Source: Bacillota bacterium (GTDB taxonomy: Bacteria; Bacillota; Bacilli; Paenibacillales; NBRC-103111). Taken from it: a stretch of 64,000 bases of DNA. The position numbers and the translations under genes are program-made. Positions 50,798-60,362 of the stretch are shown piece by piece. Every line of letters begins with the position of its first letter. Positions within the stretch are counted from its first letter, which is position 1. Under the pieces are notes generated by a model, which did not search any database, was not told the origin of the DNA, and was given only the letters and a program-made list of their open reading frames with translations. The DNA is taken from positions 110,390 to 174,389 of the forward strand of contig JAEWGW010000026.1 of assembly GCA_023388055.1 (NCBI GenBank), given 5' to 3'.

Positions 50798-51808
50798 ATG
50801 TCTACCTTACCTAAGAAAAATGAGCTTGGATTTTTTGAGATTCGTCTCGAATCCATTGGCGGCCTTGGCGCCAACCTTGCAGGCAAAATGCTTGCTGAAG
50901 CCGGAGTACTGGGAATGGGCTTAAACGGCTCCAACTTTTCCTCGTACGGTTCTGAGAAGAAGGGTTCGCCCATCAAAACCTTCGTCCGTTTTACGGAGCC
51001 GGAAGTGGAGATTCGCGACCACAGCCCCATTGAGGTGCCGCATGTTATCGGTATTTTCCATGAGGAGCTGTACAAAACGGTCAACGTCGTAAGCGGGTTG
51101 CCCGCCGACGGCATCGTGCTGGTGAACTCCACACGTGATTTTGACGAAATCCGCAAGGATCTGAAGCTGGAATACGGCACGCTGGCTGTTGTTGACGGCA
51201 TGGGCATTGCCGTAGAAGAGAAGACCAAGGTCAATACGTCCATGCTGGGCGCCTTGTACCGGATTTGCGACTTCCTTGATCCTGAGGATATGCGCAATAC
51301 CATCCGCAGCACGTTCGGCAAGAAGTATCCCCATCTGGTGGAGCCGAACATCCGCACCTTCGACCGCGGATATAACGAAGTGAAGTTCAAGACCTATGAG
51401 GTTCCGGCAGATGCGGTAGGCAAAGCCTTCAAGCGTGCCGTTACGGTGTACGGTTATGAGTCCCAGCCGTTGGGCGGCGTAATTTTGGCTCAAGCCAATA
51501 CTGTACTGAAGGACATGAGCGGTTCCCGTCAAGGCTTTATCCCCGAGTTTAATGCCGAGAAGTGCATCAGCTGCGCCCAATGTGATGTCGTGTGCGGCGA
51601 CATGTGCTTCGTTTGGGAGGAAGAGCCCAACAAACGCGGCATTATGCAAATGGTTCTGAAGGGAATCGATTACCAATATTGCAAAGGCTGTCTGAAATGT
51701 GTGGATGCTTGCCCGACAGGTGCTCTGCAGGATCTCCGCGAAGAAGTGGGCTATGCCGAAGCGCATCGTGTGCCGTCCCGTTTTAATTTCGTACTGGGAG
51801 GAGCTTGA
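50798..51808 (+). CDS. Pyruvate:ferredoxin oxidoreductase, fused gamma-delta subunit
   Basis: The 336-residue protein joins a gamma domain (residues 1-245; IRLESIGGLGANLAGKMLAEAGVLG, SSYGSEKKGSPIKTFVRF) to a delta-type dicluster ferredoxin (about 250-320; CISCAQCDVVCG and CKGCLKCVDACPTGA). With the next gene it forms a 2-oxoacid:ferredoxin oxidoreductase, most likely using pyruvate, that yields acetyl-CoA, CO2 and reduced ferredoxin. AATAGGAGGGAACC sets the ATG. Control elements upstream include a Rex operator. Confidence 0.92.
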   Translation: MSTLPKKNELGFFEIRLESIGGLGANLAGKMLAEAGVLGMGLNGSNFSSYGSEKKGSPIKTFVRFTEPEVEIRDHSPIEVPHVIGIFHEELYKTVNVVSGLPADGIVLVNSTRDFDEIRKDLKLEYGTLAVVDGMGIAVEEKTKVNTSMLGALYRICDFLDPEDMRNTIRSTFGKKYPHLVEPNIRTFDRGYNEVKFKTYEVPADAVGKAFKRAVTVYGYESQPLGGVILAQANTVLKDMSGSRQGFIPEFNAEKCISCAQCDVVCGDMCFVWEEEPNKRGIMQMVLKGIDYQYCKGCLKCVDACPTGALQDLREEVGYAEAHRVPSRFNFVLGGA

Positions 51809-51811
51809 GTA

Positions 51812-54100
51812 ATGGCTATTCTGGAGAATGAACTGAAGCATTCTGCCGCCGAGCAGATTACCACCTTTGAGTCCGGCAACGAAATGGCGGCCACTGCAGC
51901 CGCACAAATCAATTATCATGTAATGGGATATTTCCCGATTACGCCTTCCACTGAAGTTGCCCAATATCTGGATCAAATGAAGACCCGCGGGGAGCATGAT
52001 ATCCAGCTCATCGCAGGCGACGGCGAGCATGGCGCAGCCGGTATCTGCTATGGCGCCGCTGTAGCCGGAGCACGGGTTCTGAACGCAACCAGCTCCCAAG
52101 GTCTTCTGTATATGCTGGAGCAGCTGCCGAACCAAGCGGGTACCCGCTTCCCCATGGTGCTGAACCTGGTGTGCCGTGCCGTCAGCGGTCCTCTGGATAT
52201 CCGCGGCGACCACTCCGACTTGTACTACACCCTGAATACAGGGTGGATCGTTCTGACTGCCTCCACTCCTCAGGCTGTATACGACATGAACATCATGGCG
52301 CTGCGTCTGGCCGAGCACTCCGAAGTCCGCCTGCCGGTAATCGTGGCTTATGACGGCTTCTTCACCTCTCACCAAAAGAAAAAAGTCAGCCTCTTCAAGG
52401 ACCGTAAGGTAGTTCAAGCCTACGTGGGTGAGCGCCCAGCTCAATTCCCTGATGTAAGCGATCCGCGCAACCCGGTTTCCATCGGTGCGCATATGAACGG
52501 CGACGACCTCATTAATAACCACTTCCAGCAATCCGAAGCACTTTATAAGGCTGGCGAGGTATACGAACAGCTGCAAACCGAATATGCCGCATTATCCGGC
52601 CGCGAGTATCCGACTCTTGACATGTACGGTATGGGGGATGCCGAGGTGGCATTGTTCCTGCTCAACTCCGCAGGCGAAGCCGCCAAGGATGTGGTGGATA
52701 AGCTCCGCGCTCAAGGCATCAAGGCAGGCGTAATCCGCCCCAACATTATCCGTCCGTTCCCGGCCGAGCAGCTCCGCAAGGCTCTGAAGAATGTGAAGGC
52801 CCTTCTGGTTGGCGAACGTGCTGACTCTTATGGAGCTCAAGGCGGCAACATGACTCACGAGGTCCGTTCCGCTTTGCAAATAGACCCCGATAACAAGACC
52901 ATTATCCTAAGCCGGGTTTTCGGCCTGGGCGGCAAGGACTTCTATGGTGAGGACGCGGAAGAATTCTTCAAGCTTGCCATTGACGCTGCTGACAAAGGAT
53001 ATGCCGAGAAGCCCTTTGATTATTTCGGACATAATCCGGGAGTCAAAGGCCATGCTGCCGAGCAAATCGTCATCGAGCCTCTGCACGGTGAGTCCTACAA
53101 TACCGGCCTGATCTCGGTTACGGTAGATGAAGCCACCGGCAAAGTAAAGGCCAAGGTTCCGCCGCTGCGCAGCCTGACCAAGAAACCAAAGCGGTTTGCT
53201 CCCGGACACGGCGCTTGCCCCGGCTGCGGCGTACTGCCTGCACTGGAGCTGTTCTTCAAGGGCATCGAGGGCGATATCGTAGCCCTTTTCCAAACCGGCT
53301 GTGCTTATGTAGTTACCACATCCTATCCGTATACTTCGCATAAGCAATCCTTCGTGCATAACCTGTTCCAAAACGGCGGAGCTACCGTTGCCGGTATGGT
53401 GGAAGGCTTCCTGGAGCTGAAGCGCCGCGGCGAGGTGAATATCTCCGACGATATTACCTTTGTTATGGTCACCGGCGACGGCGGTATGGACATCGGTATG
53501 GGCGCTGCCATCGGTGCAGCACTGCGGAACCACAAGATGATTATGCTGGAGTATGACAACGAAGGCTACATGAACACCGGCTCCCAATTGTCCTATTCCA
53601 CACCGCTGGGCCACATGACCTCCACCTCCGGTGTAGGCAAGGCGCAGAAGGGCAAGGGCTACCACCATAAGGACACTCCTCAGATCATGGCTGCTTGTAA
53701 CATTCCGTACGTGTTCACCGGCTCCGAGGCATACCCGATGGACCTGATCCAGAAGGCTGCCAAGGCTCACTGGTACGCTCAGAATGTGGGCTGTGCTTAC
53801 GGCAAGATTCTGATCACCTGCCCGTTGAACTGGAAGACAGAAGACCGCTTGGGACAAAAGATCGTCAAAACCGCCGTGGACTCCTGCTTCTTCCCGCTGT
53901 ATGAAATCGAGAACGGTGTAACCAACATTACGTACGATCCCGAAGCGAAGGGAAGCAAGGTGCCGGTGCTGGATTGGCTGAAGTCCATGGGCAAGTCCAA
54001 GCATATGGCCAAGGAAGAGGAAATGCTGGCTGAATTCGAAGCTGAAGTGGAGCGCAGATGGCAGCGCCTGAAGGCAAAGCACGAAAATCCGCTCTTGTAA
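51812..54100 (+). CDS. Pyruvate:ferredoxin oxidoreductase, fused alpha-beta subunit
   Basis: A 762-residue fusion. The alpha part (about 1-440) has GNEMAATAAAQINYHVMGYFPITPSTEVAQYL and the domain II segment VGERADSYGAQGGNMTHEV. The beta part (about 460-762) has the TPP-binding CPGCGVLPAL, MVTGDGGMDIGMGAAIGA and DNEGYMNTGSQLS, and a QTGCAYVVTTSYPYTS segment. It lies 3 bases after the gamma-delta gene. Two-gene PFOR with gamma-delta and alpha-beta fusions differs from both the one-chain bacterial enzyme and the four-subunit archaeal enzyme. Confidence 0.92.
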   Translation: MAILENELKHSAAEQITTFESGNEMAATAAAQINYHVMGYFPITPSTEVAQYLDQMKTRGEHDIQLIAGDGEHGAAGICYGAAVAGARVLNATSSQGLLYMLEQLPNQAGTRFPMVLNLVCRAVSGPLDIRGDHSDLYYTLNTGWIVLTASTPQAVYDMNIMALRLAEHSEVRLPVIVAYDGFFTSHQKKKVSLFKDRKVVQAYVGERPAQFPDVSDPRNPVSIGAHMNGDDLINNHFQQSEALYKAGEVYEQLQTEYAALSGREYPTLDMYGMGDAEVALFLLNSAGEAAKDVVDKLRAQGIKAGVIRPNIIRPFPAEQLRKALKNVKALLVGERADSYGAQGGNMTHEVRSALQIDPDNKTIILSRVFGLGGKDFYGEDAEEFFKLAIDAADKGYAEKPFDYFGHNPGVKGHAAEQIVIEPLHGESYNTGLISVTVDEATGKVKAKVPPLRSLTKKPKRFAPGHGACPGCGVLPALELFFKGIEGDIVALFQTGCAYVVTTSYPYTSHKQSFVHNLFQNGGATVAGMVEGFLELKRRGEVNISDDITFVMVTGDGGMDIGMGAAIGAALRNHKMIMLEYDNEGYMNTGSQLSYSTPLGHMTSTSGVGKAQKGKGYHHKDTPQIMAACNIPYVFTGSEAYPMDLIQKAAKAHWYAQNVGCAYGKILITCPLNWKTEDRLGQKIVKTAVDSCFFPLYEIENGVTNITYDPEAKGSKVPVLDWLKSMGKSKHMAKEEEMLAEFEAEVERRWQRLKAKHENPLL

Positions 54101-54117
54101 CACCAATTCCCCCAAAC

Positions 54118-54164
54118 AGGGACCGGCAGCAAGAAATGCCGCAGCCGGTCCCTGCGGGGTTTTC
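54118..54164 (+). terminator. Terminator after the PFOR genes
   Basis: AGGGACCGGC...GCCGGTCCCT, 10-bp stem, then GCGGGGTTTTC. It suggests that hydCBA have a separate promoter or depend on read-through; I see no convincing promoter in 54165-54270. Confidence 0.75.
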
Positions 54165-54270
54165 ATCGCAACAAGCGTGGAGGGCCGCTTTACCGCGAGT
54201 CTATCTATACGCTTACAATAACAAAACTAGGCTTGTCTTACTTAGAAGATAAACATTAGGAGGATCGACT

Positions 54271-54765
54271 ATGGGAGAAAATTGCTGTTGCGGCGGTGCA
54301 GCGGTTGCCGACGAGCGGTTAGAGAAAATCAGAGAGACCATTGAAACCTTCAAGCCCATGAAGGGCGCTTTGATCCCGGTGCTGCATGAGGTTCAGGATT
54401 CTTACGGTTATCTGCCGGAGCATGTGCTGGAGATCGTATCGGAGGAGTTGAATATTCCTTTATCCGAGATCTTCGGCGTGGCATCCTTTTACCACTTCTT
54501 CTCGCTGGAGCCCAAGGGCGAACATATTATCCGCATCTGCATGGGAACCGCTTGCTACATTAAGGGCGCCCAAGCCATTGTGGATACCTTCGTCAAGGAG
54601 CTTAAGGTGGAGGTTAACAAAACCACGGAGGATGGCAAGTTCACTCTGGAGGCTACCCGCTGTCTAGGCGCTTGCGGCCTTGCCCCTGTTTTGACCATCG
54701 GTGAAAAGGTATATGGCAAGGTATCCGCTGTCGACGTCCCGAAAATTCTTAAGGATTATAAATAA
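54271..54765 (+). CDS. hydC: [FeFe]-hydrogenase subunit HydC (NuoE-like)
   Basis: A 164-residue thioredoxin-fold [2Fe-2S] protein of the NuoE/HndA family. Ligands are in CMGTACYIKGA and CLGACGLAPV. The N-terminus carries an unusual ENCCCGG cysteine cluster. It bridges electrons in the trimeric NAD-linked hydrogenase (HydABC in Thermotoga). TTAGGAGGATCGACT precedes the ATG. HydB starts 12 bases after its stop. Confidence 0.92.
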   Translation: MGENCCCGGAAVADERLEKIRETIETFKPMKGALIPVLHEVQDSYGYLPEHVLEIVSEELNIPLSEIFGVASFYHFFSLEPKGEHIIRICMGTACYIKGAQAIVDTFVKELKVEVNKTTEDGKFTLEATRCLGACGLAPVLTIGEKVYGKVSAVDVPKILKDYK

Positions 54766-54777
54766 GGAGGGAATCGT

Positions 54778-56652
54778 ATGAAATCCATTCAAGAACTGGA
54801 GCTTATCCGTGACAATACGATCGCCCGTGTCGTCCAGCGTCAGGAAAACGGCGGTTCCAGTGTTACCCGTAAGAGCGTGATGATCTGCGGCGGCACAGGC
54901 TGTACCTCGTCCGACTCCATGCCGATTCTGCATGCGATTGAGCAGGAATTGAAGAATCACGGCATTGAGAATGAAATCGAAATCGTCCGTACCGGCTGCT
55001 TCGGCCTCTGTGAGCTGGGCCCGGTCGTGATCGTATATCCCGAAGGCGCCTTCTACGCCCGTGTTGAAACCAAGGATGTTCCCGAGCTGGTGGAGGAGCA
55101 TCTGCTGAAGGGCAACGTGCTGAAGCGTCTCGTGTATAAGGAAGCTTTAGAGAAGGACGGCAGCATCAAGCCGCTGAACGACGTTAACTTCTTCAAAAAG
55201 CAAATGCGGATCGCACTCCGTAACTGCGGCGTGATTGACCCGGAGAAGATTGAGGAATATATTGCCCGGGATGGTTATAAAGCGCTTCACAAGGTGCTGG
55301 CCACCATGAAGCCTGAGGAAGTTATTGCCACTATGAAGCAATCCGGTCTCCGTGGACGCGGGGGCGGCGGCTTCTCCACCGGGACGAAGTGGGAATTCGC
55401 AGCCAAGCAGGTAAACGATCAGAAGTATATGATCTGTAACGCCGACGAAGGGGACCCGGGCGCATTTATGGACCGCTCCATTCTGGAGGGCGACCCCCAC
55501 AGCGTGCTGGAGGCTATGGCTATCGGCGGTTATGCCATCGGCGCCAACCAAGGCTTCATCTATGTTCGTGCTGAATATCCCATTGCGGTACAACGTCTGT
55601 TCGTGGCTATCCATGAAGCGCGGAAGCATGGGTTGCTGGGCAAGGATTTGTTTGGAACCGGCTTCGATTTTGACATTGAGGTCCGTCTTGGCGCAGGAGC
55701 GTTTGTGTGCGGAGAAGAAACAGCGCTGATGAACTCCATTGAGGGTAAACGCGGTATGCCGAATCCGAAGCCTCCGTTCCCGGCGGTAGAGGGCCTGTGG
55801 AAGAAACCCTCCGTTATCAACAACGTGGAAACCTATGCCAATATCCCGATGATTATTCTGAAGGGCGCCGAATGGTATTCCAGCATCGGCACCGAAAAAT
55901 CCAAGGGCACCAAGGTATTCGCTCTTGGCGGCAAAATCGTCAACACCGGTCTTGTCGAGGTTCCCATGGGCATCACCCTGCGCGAGGTCATTTTCGAAAT
56001 CGGCGGCGGCATTCCCAACGGCAAAAAATTCAAGGCTGTCCAAACTGGCGGACCCTCGGGCGGATGTTTGACCGAGGAGCATCTGGATTGCAGCATTGAC
56101 TTTGATAACCTGAACAGCTTGGGCTCCATGATGGGCTCCGGCGGTATGATCATCATGGACGAGGACAACTGTATGGTGGACGTAGCCCGCTTCTATCTGG
56201 ACTTTACCCGTGATGAATCCTGCGGCAAGTGTACGCCCTGCCGTGTAGGGACCAAACGCCTGCTGGAAATTTTGGAGAATATCACACAGGGTAAAGGCAC
56301 GGCCGATGATCTGGAGATCCTTGAGGATCTCTCCGAGAACATCAAGAATGCATCCTTGTGCGCTTTAGGCGGCACCGCCCCGAACCCGGTTATTTCTACA
56401 TTGAAGTTCTTCCGCAATGAGTATTTGGCTCACGTAGTGGATCACAAGTGTCCTTCCGGCGTCTGCAAGGATCTTTTGACTTACTCCATCGATCCCGACC
56501 TGTGCAAAGGCTGCAGCCTCTGTGCCAGAAAATGTCCGGTGAATGCCATTTCCGGCAAGGTGAAGGAGCCGTATCTGCTGGATGCATCCGTGTGTATCAA
56601 GTGCGGGCTCTGCTTCGATTCCTGTAAGTTCAAAGCCATCTTGAGAGGATAA
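54778..56652 (+). CDS. hydB: [FeFe]-hydrogenase subunit HydB (NuoF-like, flavin/NAD)
   Basis: The 624-residue subunit has an N-terminal [2Fe-2S] thioredoxin-like domain (MICGGTGCTSSDS, TGCFGLCELGP), a NuoF core with the FMN/NADH glycine-rich loop RGRGGGGFSTGTKWEF and CNADEGDPGAFMDRS, the [4Fe-4S] NuoF motif ESCGKCTPCRVGTKR, and C-terminal dicluster ferredoxin motifs (CKGCSLCARKCPVNA, CIKCGLCFDSCKF). This is the full-length HydB/HndC type found in electron-bifurcating hydrogenases; the flavin here is the proposed bifurcation site. Confidence 0.95.
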   Translation: MKSIQELELIRDNTIARVVQRQENGGSSVTRKSVMICGGTGCTSSDSMPILHAIEQELKNHGIENEIEIVRTGCFGLCELGPVVIVYPEGAFYARVETKDVPELVEEHLLKGNVLKRLVYKEALEKDGSIKPLNDVNFFKKQMRIALRNCGVIDPEKIEEYIARDGYKALHKVLATMKPEEVIATMKQSGLRGRGGGGFSTGTKWEFAAKQVNDQKYMICNADEGDPGAFMDRSILEGDPHSVLEAMAIGGYAIGANQGFIYVRAEYPIAVQRLFVAIHEARKHGLLGKDLFGTGFDFDIEVRLGAGAFVCGEETALMNSIEGKRGMPNPKPPFPAVEGLWKKPSVINNVETYANIPMIILKGAEWYSSIGTEKSKGTKVFALGGKIVNTGLVEVPMGITLREVIFEIGGGIPNGKKFKAVQTGGPSGGCLTEEHLDCSIDFDNLNSLGSMMGSGGMIIMDEDNCMVDVARFYLDFTRDESCGKCTPCRVGTKRLLEILENITQGKGTADDLEILEDLSENIKNASLCALGGTAPNPVISTLKFFRNEYLAHVVDHKCPSGVCKDLLTYSIDPDLCKGCSLCARKCPVNAISGKVKEPYLLDASVCIKCGLCFDSCKFKAILRG

Positions 56653-56670
56653 GGAAGGGAAGAGGTGACT

Positions 56671-58410
56671 ATGGTGGAAAAAGTGAAACTTACAATAGAC
56701 GGCATCGAAATGGAAGTCGACAAAGGCACAACTGTGCTGGAAGCGGCCCGTGATGTGGGAATTGAAATTCCGACCCTTTGCCACTTGAAGGGCGTTTGTG
56801 AATCCTCCAGCTGCCGTGTTTGCGTCGTGGAGGTAGGACCCCGCCTGATCGCGTCCTGTACGCTGAAGGCTGAACCCAACATGAAAATTCAAACCAATAC
56901 CAAGAAGGTACGGGACGCCCGCAGAACCGTTGTGGAGCTCCTGCTCTCCGACCATAACCGGGAATGCACCACCTGCAACCGCAGCGAAAACTGCGAGCTG
57001 CAATCCGTTTCCAAGGACTTGAACGTCCGTACTATCCGGTTCCAGGGAGCCAAATCCAAAACCGGCATCGACCATTCCTCCGCATCCATCGTTCGGGATT
57101 CCGAAAAGTGCATCCTTTGCGGACGCTGTATCGGCGCCTGCAGCAATGTCCAGACGGTACATGCCATCGGCTTTGCACACCGCGGATTTGAAACCAAGGT
57201 GACCACCGCCTATGACCGTCCCATTGGAGAAACCAACTGTGTCAACTGCGGACAATGTATCTCCGCTTGTCCTGTAGGTGCACTGACCGAACGCGATAAT
57301 ACCCATGATGTGTGGAAGGCTCTGTCCGATCCGGCCAAATATGTGGTGGTGCAGGCTGCTCCCGCCATCCGTGTGGCGTTGGGCGAGGAGTTCGGCTATC
57401 CCATGGGCACCCGTGTCACAGGCAAAATGGTAGCTGCTCTGCGCAAGCTGGGCTTCGACAAGGTGTTCGATACCAACTTTGCCGCCGACCTGACCATCAT
57501 GGAAGAGGGTACCGAGCTGATCTCCCGGCTGACCTCCGGCGAAAATCTGCCTTTGATGACCTCCTGCTGTCCGGGCTGGGTGAAATTCATGGAGCATAAT
57601 TTCCCGGATATGCTGGATAATCTCTCCACCTGCAAATCTCCTCACCAAATGGAAGGGGCGATGATCAAGTCCTACTTTGCTCAAAAGGAAGGCGTTGATC
57701 CCAAGTCCATCGTCAATGTTTCCATCATGCCTTGTACCGCCAAGAAATTCGAAGGGGAGCGCGAGGAGCTTTCCAGCGAGGGTCTCCAGGATGTGGATTA
57801 TGTCCTGACTACCCGCGAGCTGGCCCAAATGATCAAGGAAGCCGGCATCGACTTCCGCAATCTGACCGGGGATACCTTCGATAACCCGCTGGGTCTTGGC
57901 TCCGGCGCAGGCGCTATTTTCGGAGCAACCGGCGGTGTGGCGGAAGCGGCTCTGCGTACCGTATACGAAATCCTGGCCGGCAAGGATCTGGATGCCATTG
58001 AATATTCCGCAGTACGCGGTTTGGACGGCATCAAGGAGAATGAGCTGGAGCTGCCCAACGGCAGGAAGATCAAAACCGCCGTTATCCACGGCTTGGGCAA
58101 CGCCCGTCAGGTGATGGAGCTGATCCAATCCGGCGAGAAGCATTATGACTTCATCGAAGTGATGGCTTGCCCCGGCGGATGTGTCACCGGCGGCGGACAG
58201 CCTATCGTGAATGCCAAGACCCAAACAGCTGTTAATGTGAAGCAGGAGCGGGCCAAGGCCATCTATGAAGAGGACCAATCCCTGCAATTCCGCAAGTCCC
58301 ATAAGAATCCGTATATCCAAATGCTGTACTCCGAATTCCTGGGCAAACCCAACGGACATCTTGCCCATGAACTGCTGCACACGCATTATGTGAAGCGGGC
58401 TAAGCATTAA
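56671..58410 (+). CDS. hydA: [FeFe]-hydrogenase catalytic subunit HydA
   Basis: A 579-residue M3-type enzyme. [2Fe-2S] ligands C37, C48, C51, C63; His-ligated cluster H95-x3-C99-x2-C102-x5-C108; two [4Fe-4S] clusters (CILCGRCIGAC, CVNCGQCISACP); H-cluster motifs TSCCPGW (C300 ligand, C299 proton relay), MPCTAKKFE (C355) and MACPGGCVTGGGQP (C500, C504). All catalytic residues are intact. It forms HydABC with the two preceding genes and would evolve H2 from reduced ferredoxin plus NADH. ATG 56671 follows AGAGGTG; a GTG at 56665 is possible. Confidence 0.97.
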   Translation: MVEKVKLTIDGIEMEVDKGTTVLEAARDVGIEIPTLCHLKGVCESSSCRVCVVEVGPRLIASCTLKAEPNMKIQTNTKKVRDARRTVVELLLSDHNRECTTCNRSENCELQSVSKDLNVRTIRFQGAKSKTGIDHSSASIVRDSEKCILCGRCIGACSNVQTVHAIGFAHRGFETKVTTAYDRPIGETNCVNCGQCISACPVGALTERDNTHDVWKALSDPAKYVVVQAAPAIRVALGEEFGYPMGTRVTGKMVAALRKLGFDKVFDTNFAADLTIMEEGTELISRLTSGENLPLMTSCCPGWVKFMEHNFPDMLDNLSTCKSPHQMEGAMIKSYFAQKEGVDPKSIVNVSIMPCTAKKFEGEREELSSEGLQDVDYVLTTRELAQMIKEAGIDFRNLTGDTFDNPLGLGSGAGAIFGATGGVAEAALRTVYEILAGKDLDAIEYSAVRGLDGIKENELELPNGRKIKTAVIHGLGNARQVMELIQSGEKHYDFIEVMACPGGCVTGGGQPIVNAKTQTAVNVKQERAKAIYEEDQSLQFRKSHKNPYIQMLYSEFLGKPNGHLAHELLHTHYVKRAKH

Positions 58411-58513
58411 GATCATGAACGAACCATCGGCCGGTCCTGGAGTGTTCCGGGGCCGGCGGATAAGTCTATACCTAATTGCAAGGATGAGTCTAAGCATGAG
58501 GGGGAAATCTTGC

Positions 58514-58762
58514 ATGAGCAAGAGAATCGGTGTCATAAATATCATTGTTCAGGAATTTGATGGGGTTGCCAAGGTCAATGCGATTCTGCATGACAGCATG
58601 GACGTCATTATCGGCAGAATGGGTCTTCCCTATAAAGAACGCGGTATTTCCGCCGTCATCACCCTTGTTGTGGATGCGACATCAGACGAAATCAGTTCAT
58701 TAACCGGCAAGCTAGGCAAAATTGAAGGCATCAATGTCAAGTCGGTTATGAATAAGTGCTAG
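58514..58762 (+). CDS. TM1266-family iron-only hydrogenase system regulator
   Basis: This 82-residue ACT-like/NikR-C-like protein matches the TM1266 family (RIGVINIIVQ..., DVIIGRMGLPYKERGISAVITLVVDA, LTGKLGKIEGINVKSVM), which is nearly always linked to [FeFe]-hydrogenase genes and is thought to regulate them or their maturation; there is no DNA-binding domain. ATG 58514 is supported by GAGGGGG; the longer frame upstream is not conserved-looking. It lies between hydA and hydG. Confidence 0.88.
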   Translation: MSKRIGVINIIVQEFDGVAKVNAILHDSMDVIIGRMGLPYKERGISAVITLVVDATSDEISSLTGKLGKIEGINVKSVMNKC

Positions 58763-58865
58763 AAGTTGTCTACCGTCACATTGTTTTCGCAGGGCGTTTG
58801 CCGGAAAAAAGCCCCTATTATTTCTGGGCAGCGGAGTGTTTCTTTATAGACGGGAGGGTTTTACC

Positions 58866-60305
58866 ATGGAAGAGGTAAAAACGGCAGAATTGCGGGTATT
58901 TCATGCGGATGAGGTCATCCGGGATCCTGAGATTGTGGATGCCATCGAGAAGGGAAAGGCACTGGCAGCTGACAATACCTACATCAACGGTCTGTTGGAC
59001 AAAGCGAGAAGCTGTACGGGGTTAACTCACCAGGAAGCCGCTGTGCTGCTGCATGTGCGGGATGAAGGGATCTGGAGCCGTATTTTTGCGGCAGCCAAGG
59101 AAATTAAAGAAAAAATTTACGGCAAGCGCATCGTTATTTTTGCACCATTGTATGTAAGCAATTATTGTGTCAATAACTGTGATTATTGCGGCTACAAACA
59201 TTCCAACACCGACTTCAAGCGGCGCAAGCTGACTATGGAGGAGCTGGAGAAGGAAGTAGAGGTGCTCCAGTCTCTGGGTCATAAGCGGATTGCCCTGGAG
59301 GTGGGGGAGGACCCGAAGAACTGCTCCATGGAGTACATTCTGGAGTGTATCCGCAAAATCTATTCCGTTAAGGTCAACAATGGGAGCATCCGCAGAATCA
59401 ATGTGAATATTGCTGCCACAACCGTGGAGGATTACGAGAAGCTGCGGGATGCCGAGATCGGCACCTACATTCTATTCCAGGAATCGTATCATAAACCAAC
59501 CTACGAAAAACACCATCCCCAAGGACCTAAACATGACTACAACTGGCATACTACCGCTATGCACCGTGCGATGCAGGGCGGGATTGATGATGTGGGTGTA
59601 GGTGTTCTGTACGGGCTGTATGAGTATAAATATGAAACCATCGCCATGCTGATGCATGCCGAGCACTTGGAGGAATCCTTCGGTGTTGGGCCGCATACCG
59701 TATCAGTGCCGAGAATACGGGCAGCGGAAGGGGTCAATCTGGATACGTATCCCCATCTGGTATCCGATGAGGAATTTAAGCAGATTGTTGCTGTTCTCCG
59801 GCTTGCTGTACCTTACGCAGGCATGATTCTCTCCACCAGAGAGGAATCGGACTTCCGTGACGAGGTGTTGGCTTTGGGCGTGTCCCAGATCAGTGCCGGC
59901 TCCTGTACGGGAGTGGGCGGTTATGTGGAGGAATACCGGCTGCATAACCAGGACGAGAAACCGCAGTTCGAAATCGGCGATCACCGTTCACCTATGGAAA
60001 TTGTCAAGAGCCTCTGCGAAGGCGGCTATCTGCCCAGCTATTGCACGGCTTGCTACAGAGAAGGGCGGACCGGTGACCGGTTTATGCGTTTGGCCAAATC
60101 CGGCCAGATCCAGAACGTTTGTGAGCCGAATGCCTTGTTAACCTTTAAGGAATTCCTGCTGGATTACGGCGATGAGGAAGCCAAGGTGTTGGGCAATCGT
60201 GTGATTGAAGAAAGCCTGAAGGGCATCCCCAAGGAAGCCGCCCGAAAAGCGGCTGTTTCCCGGATGGAACGCATTGAGGCGGGAGAGCGGGATTTGAGAT
60301 TTTAG
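58866..60305 (+). CDS. hydG: [FeFe]-hydrogenase maturase HydG (radical SAM)
   Basis: The 479-residue enzyme cleaves tyrosine to make the CO and CN ligands of the H-cluster. Radical-SAM cysteines C101-x3-C105-x2-C108 (NYCVNNCDYC) and the C-terminal auxiliary-cluster cysteines C393-x2-C396-x22-C419 are complete; ThiH-like sequence runs throughout. GGGAGGG 7 bases before ATG 58866 sets the start. It is followed by a terminator-like hairpin, and hydF has its own promoter. Confidence 0.97.
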   Translation: MEEVKTAELRVFHADEVIRDPEIVDAIEKGKALAADNTYINGLLDKARSCTGLTHQEAAVLLHVRDEGIWSRIFAAAKEIKEKIYGKRIVIFAPLYVSNYCVNNCDYCGYKHSNTDFKRRKLTMEELEKEVEVLQSLGHKRIALEVGEDPKNCSMEYILECIRKIYSVKVNNGSIRRINVNIAATTVEDYEKLRDAEIGTYILFQESYHKPTYEKHHPQGPKHDYNWHTTAMHRAMQGGIDDVGVGVLYGLYEYKYETIAMLMHAEHLEESFGVGPHTVSVPRIRAAEGVNLDTYPHLVSDEEFKQIVAVLRLAVPYAGMILSTREESDFRDEVLALGVSQISAGSCTGVGGYVEEYRLHNQDEKPQFEIGDHRSPMEIVKSLCEGGYLPSYCTACYREGRTGDRFMRLAKSGQIQNVCEPNALLTFKEFLLDYGDEEAKVLGNRVIEESLKGIPKEAARKAAVSRMERIEAGERDLRF

Positions 60306-60323
60306 GATAACGGGAAATGGTAT

Positions 60324-60360
60324 ACGGGGCGGTTGGCTGCATGCGCAATGGCCCCGTTTA
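60324..60360 (+). terminator. Likely terminator after hydG
   Basis: ACGGGGC...GCCCCGT with a 20-base loop that can pair further (TTG/CAA), followed by a weak TTTA tail. Confidence 0.5.
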
Positions 60361-60362
60361 CA

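Noticed and set aside
54165..54270. A distinct promoter for hydCBA
   Set aside because: No -35/-10 pair with acceptable spacing was found; left unassigned.
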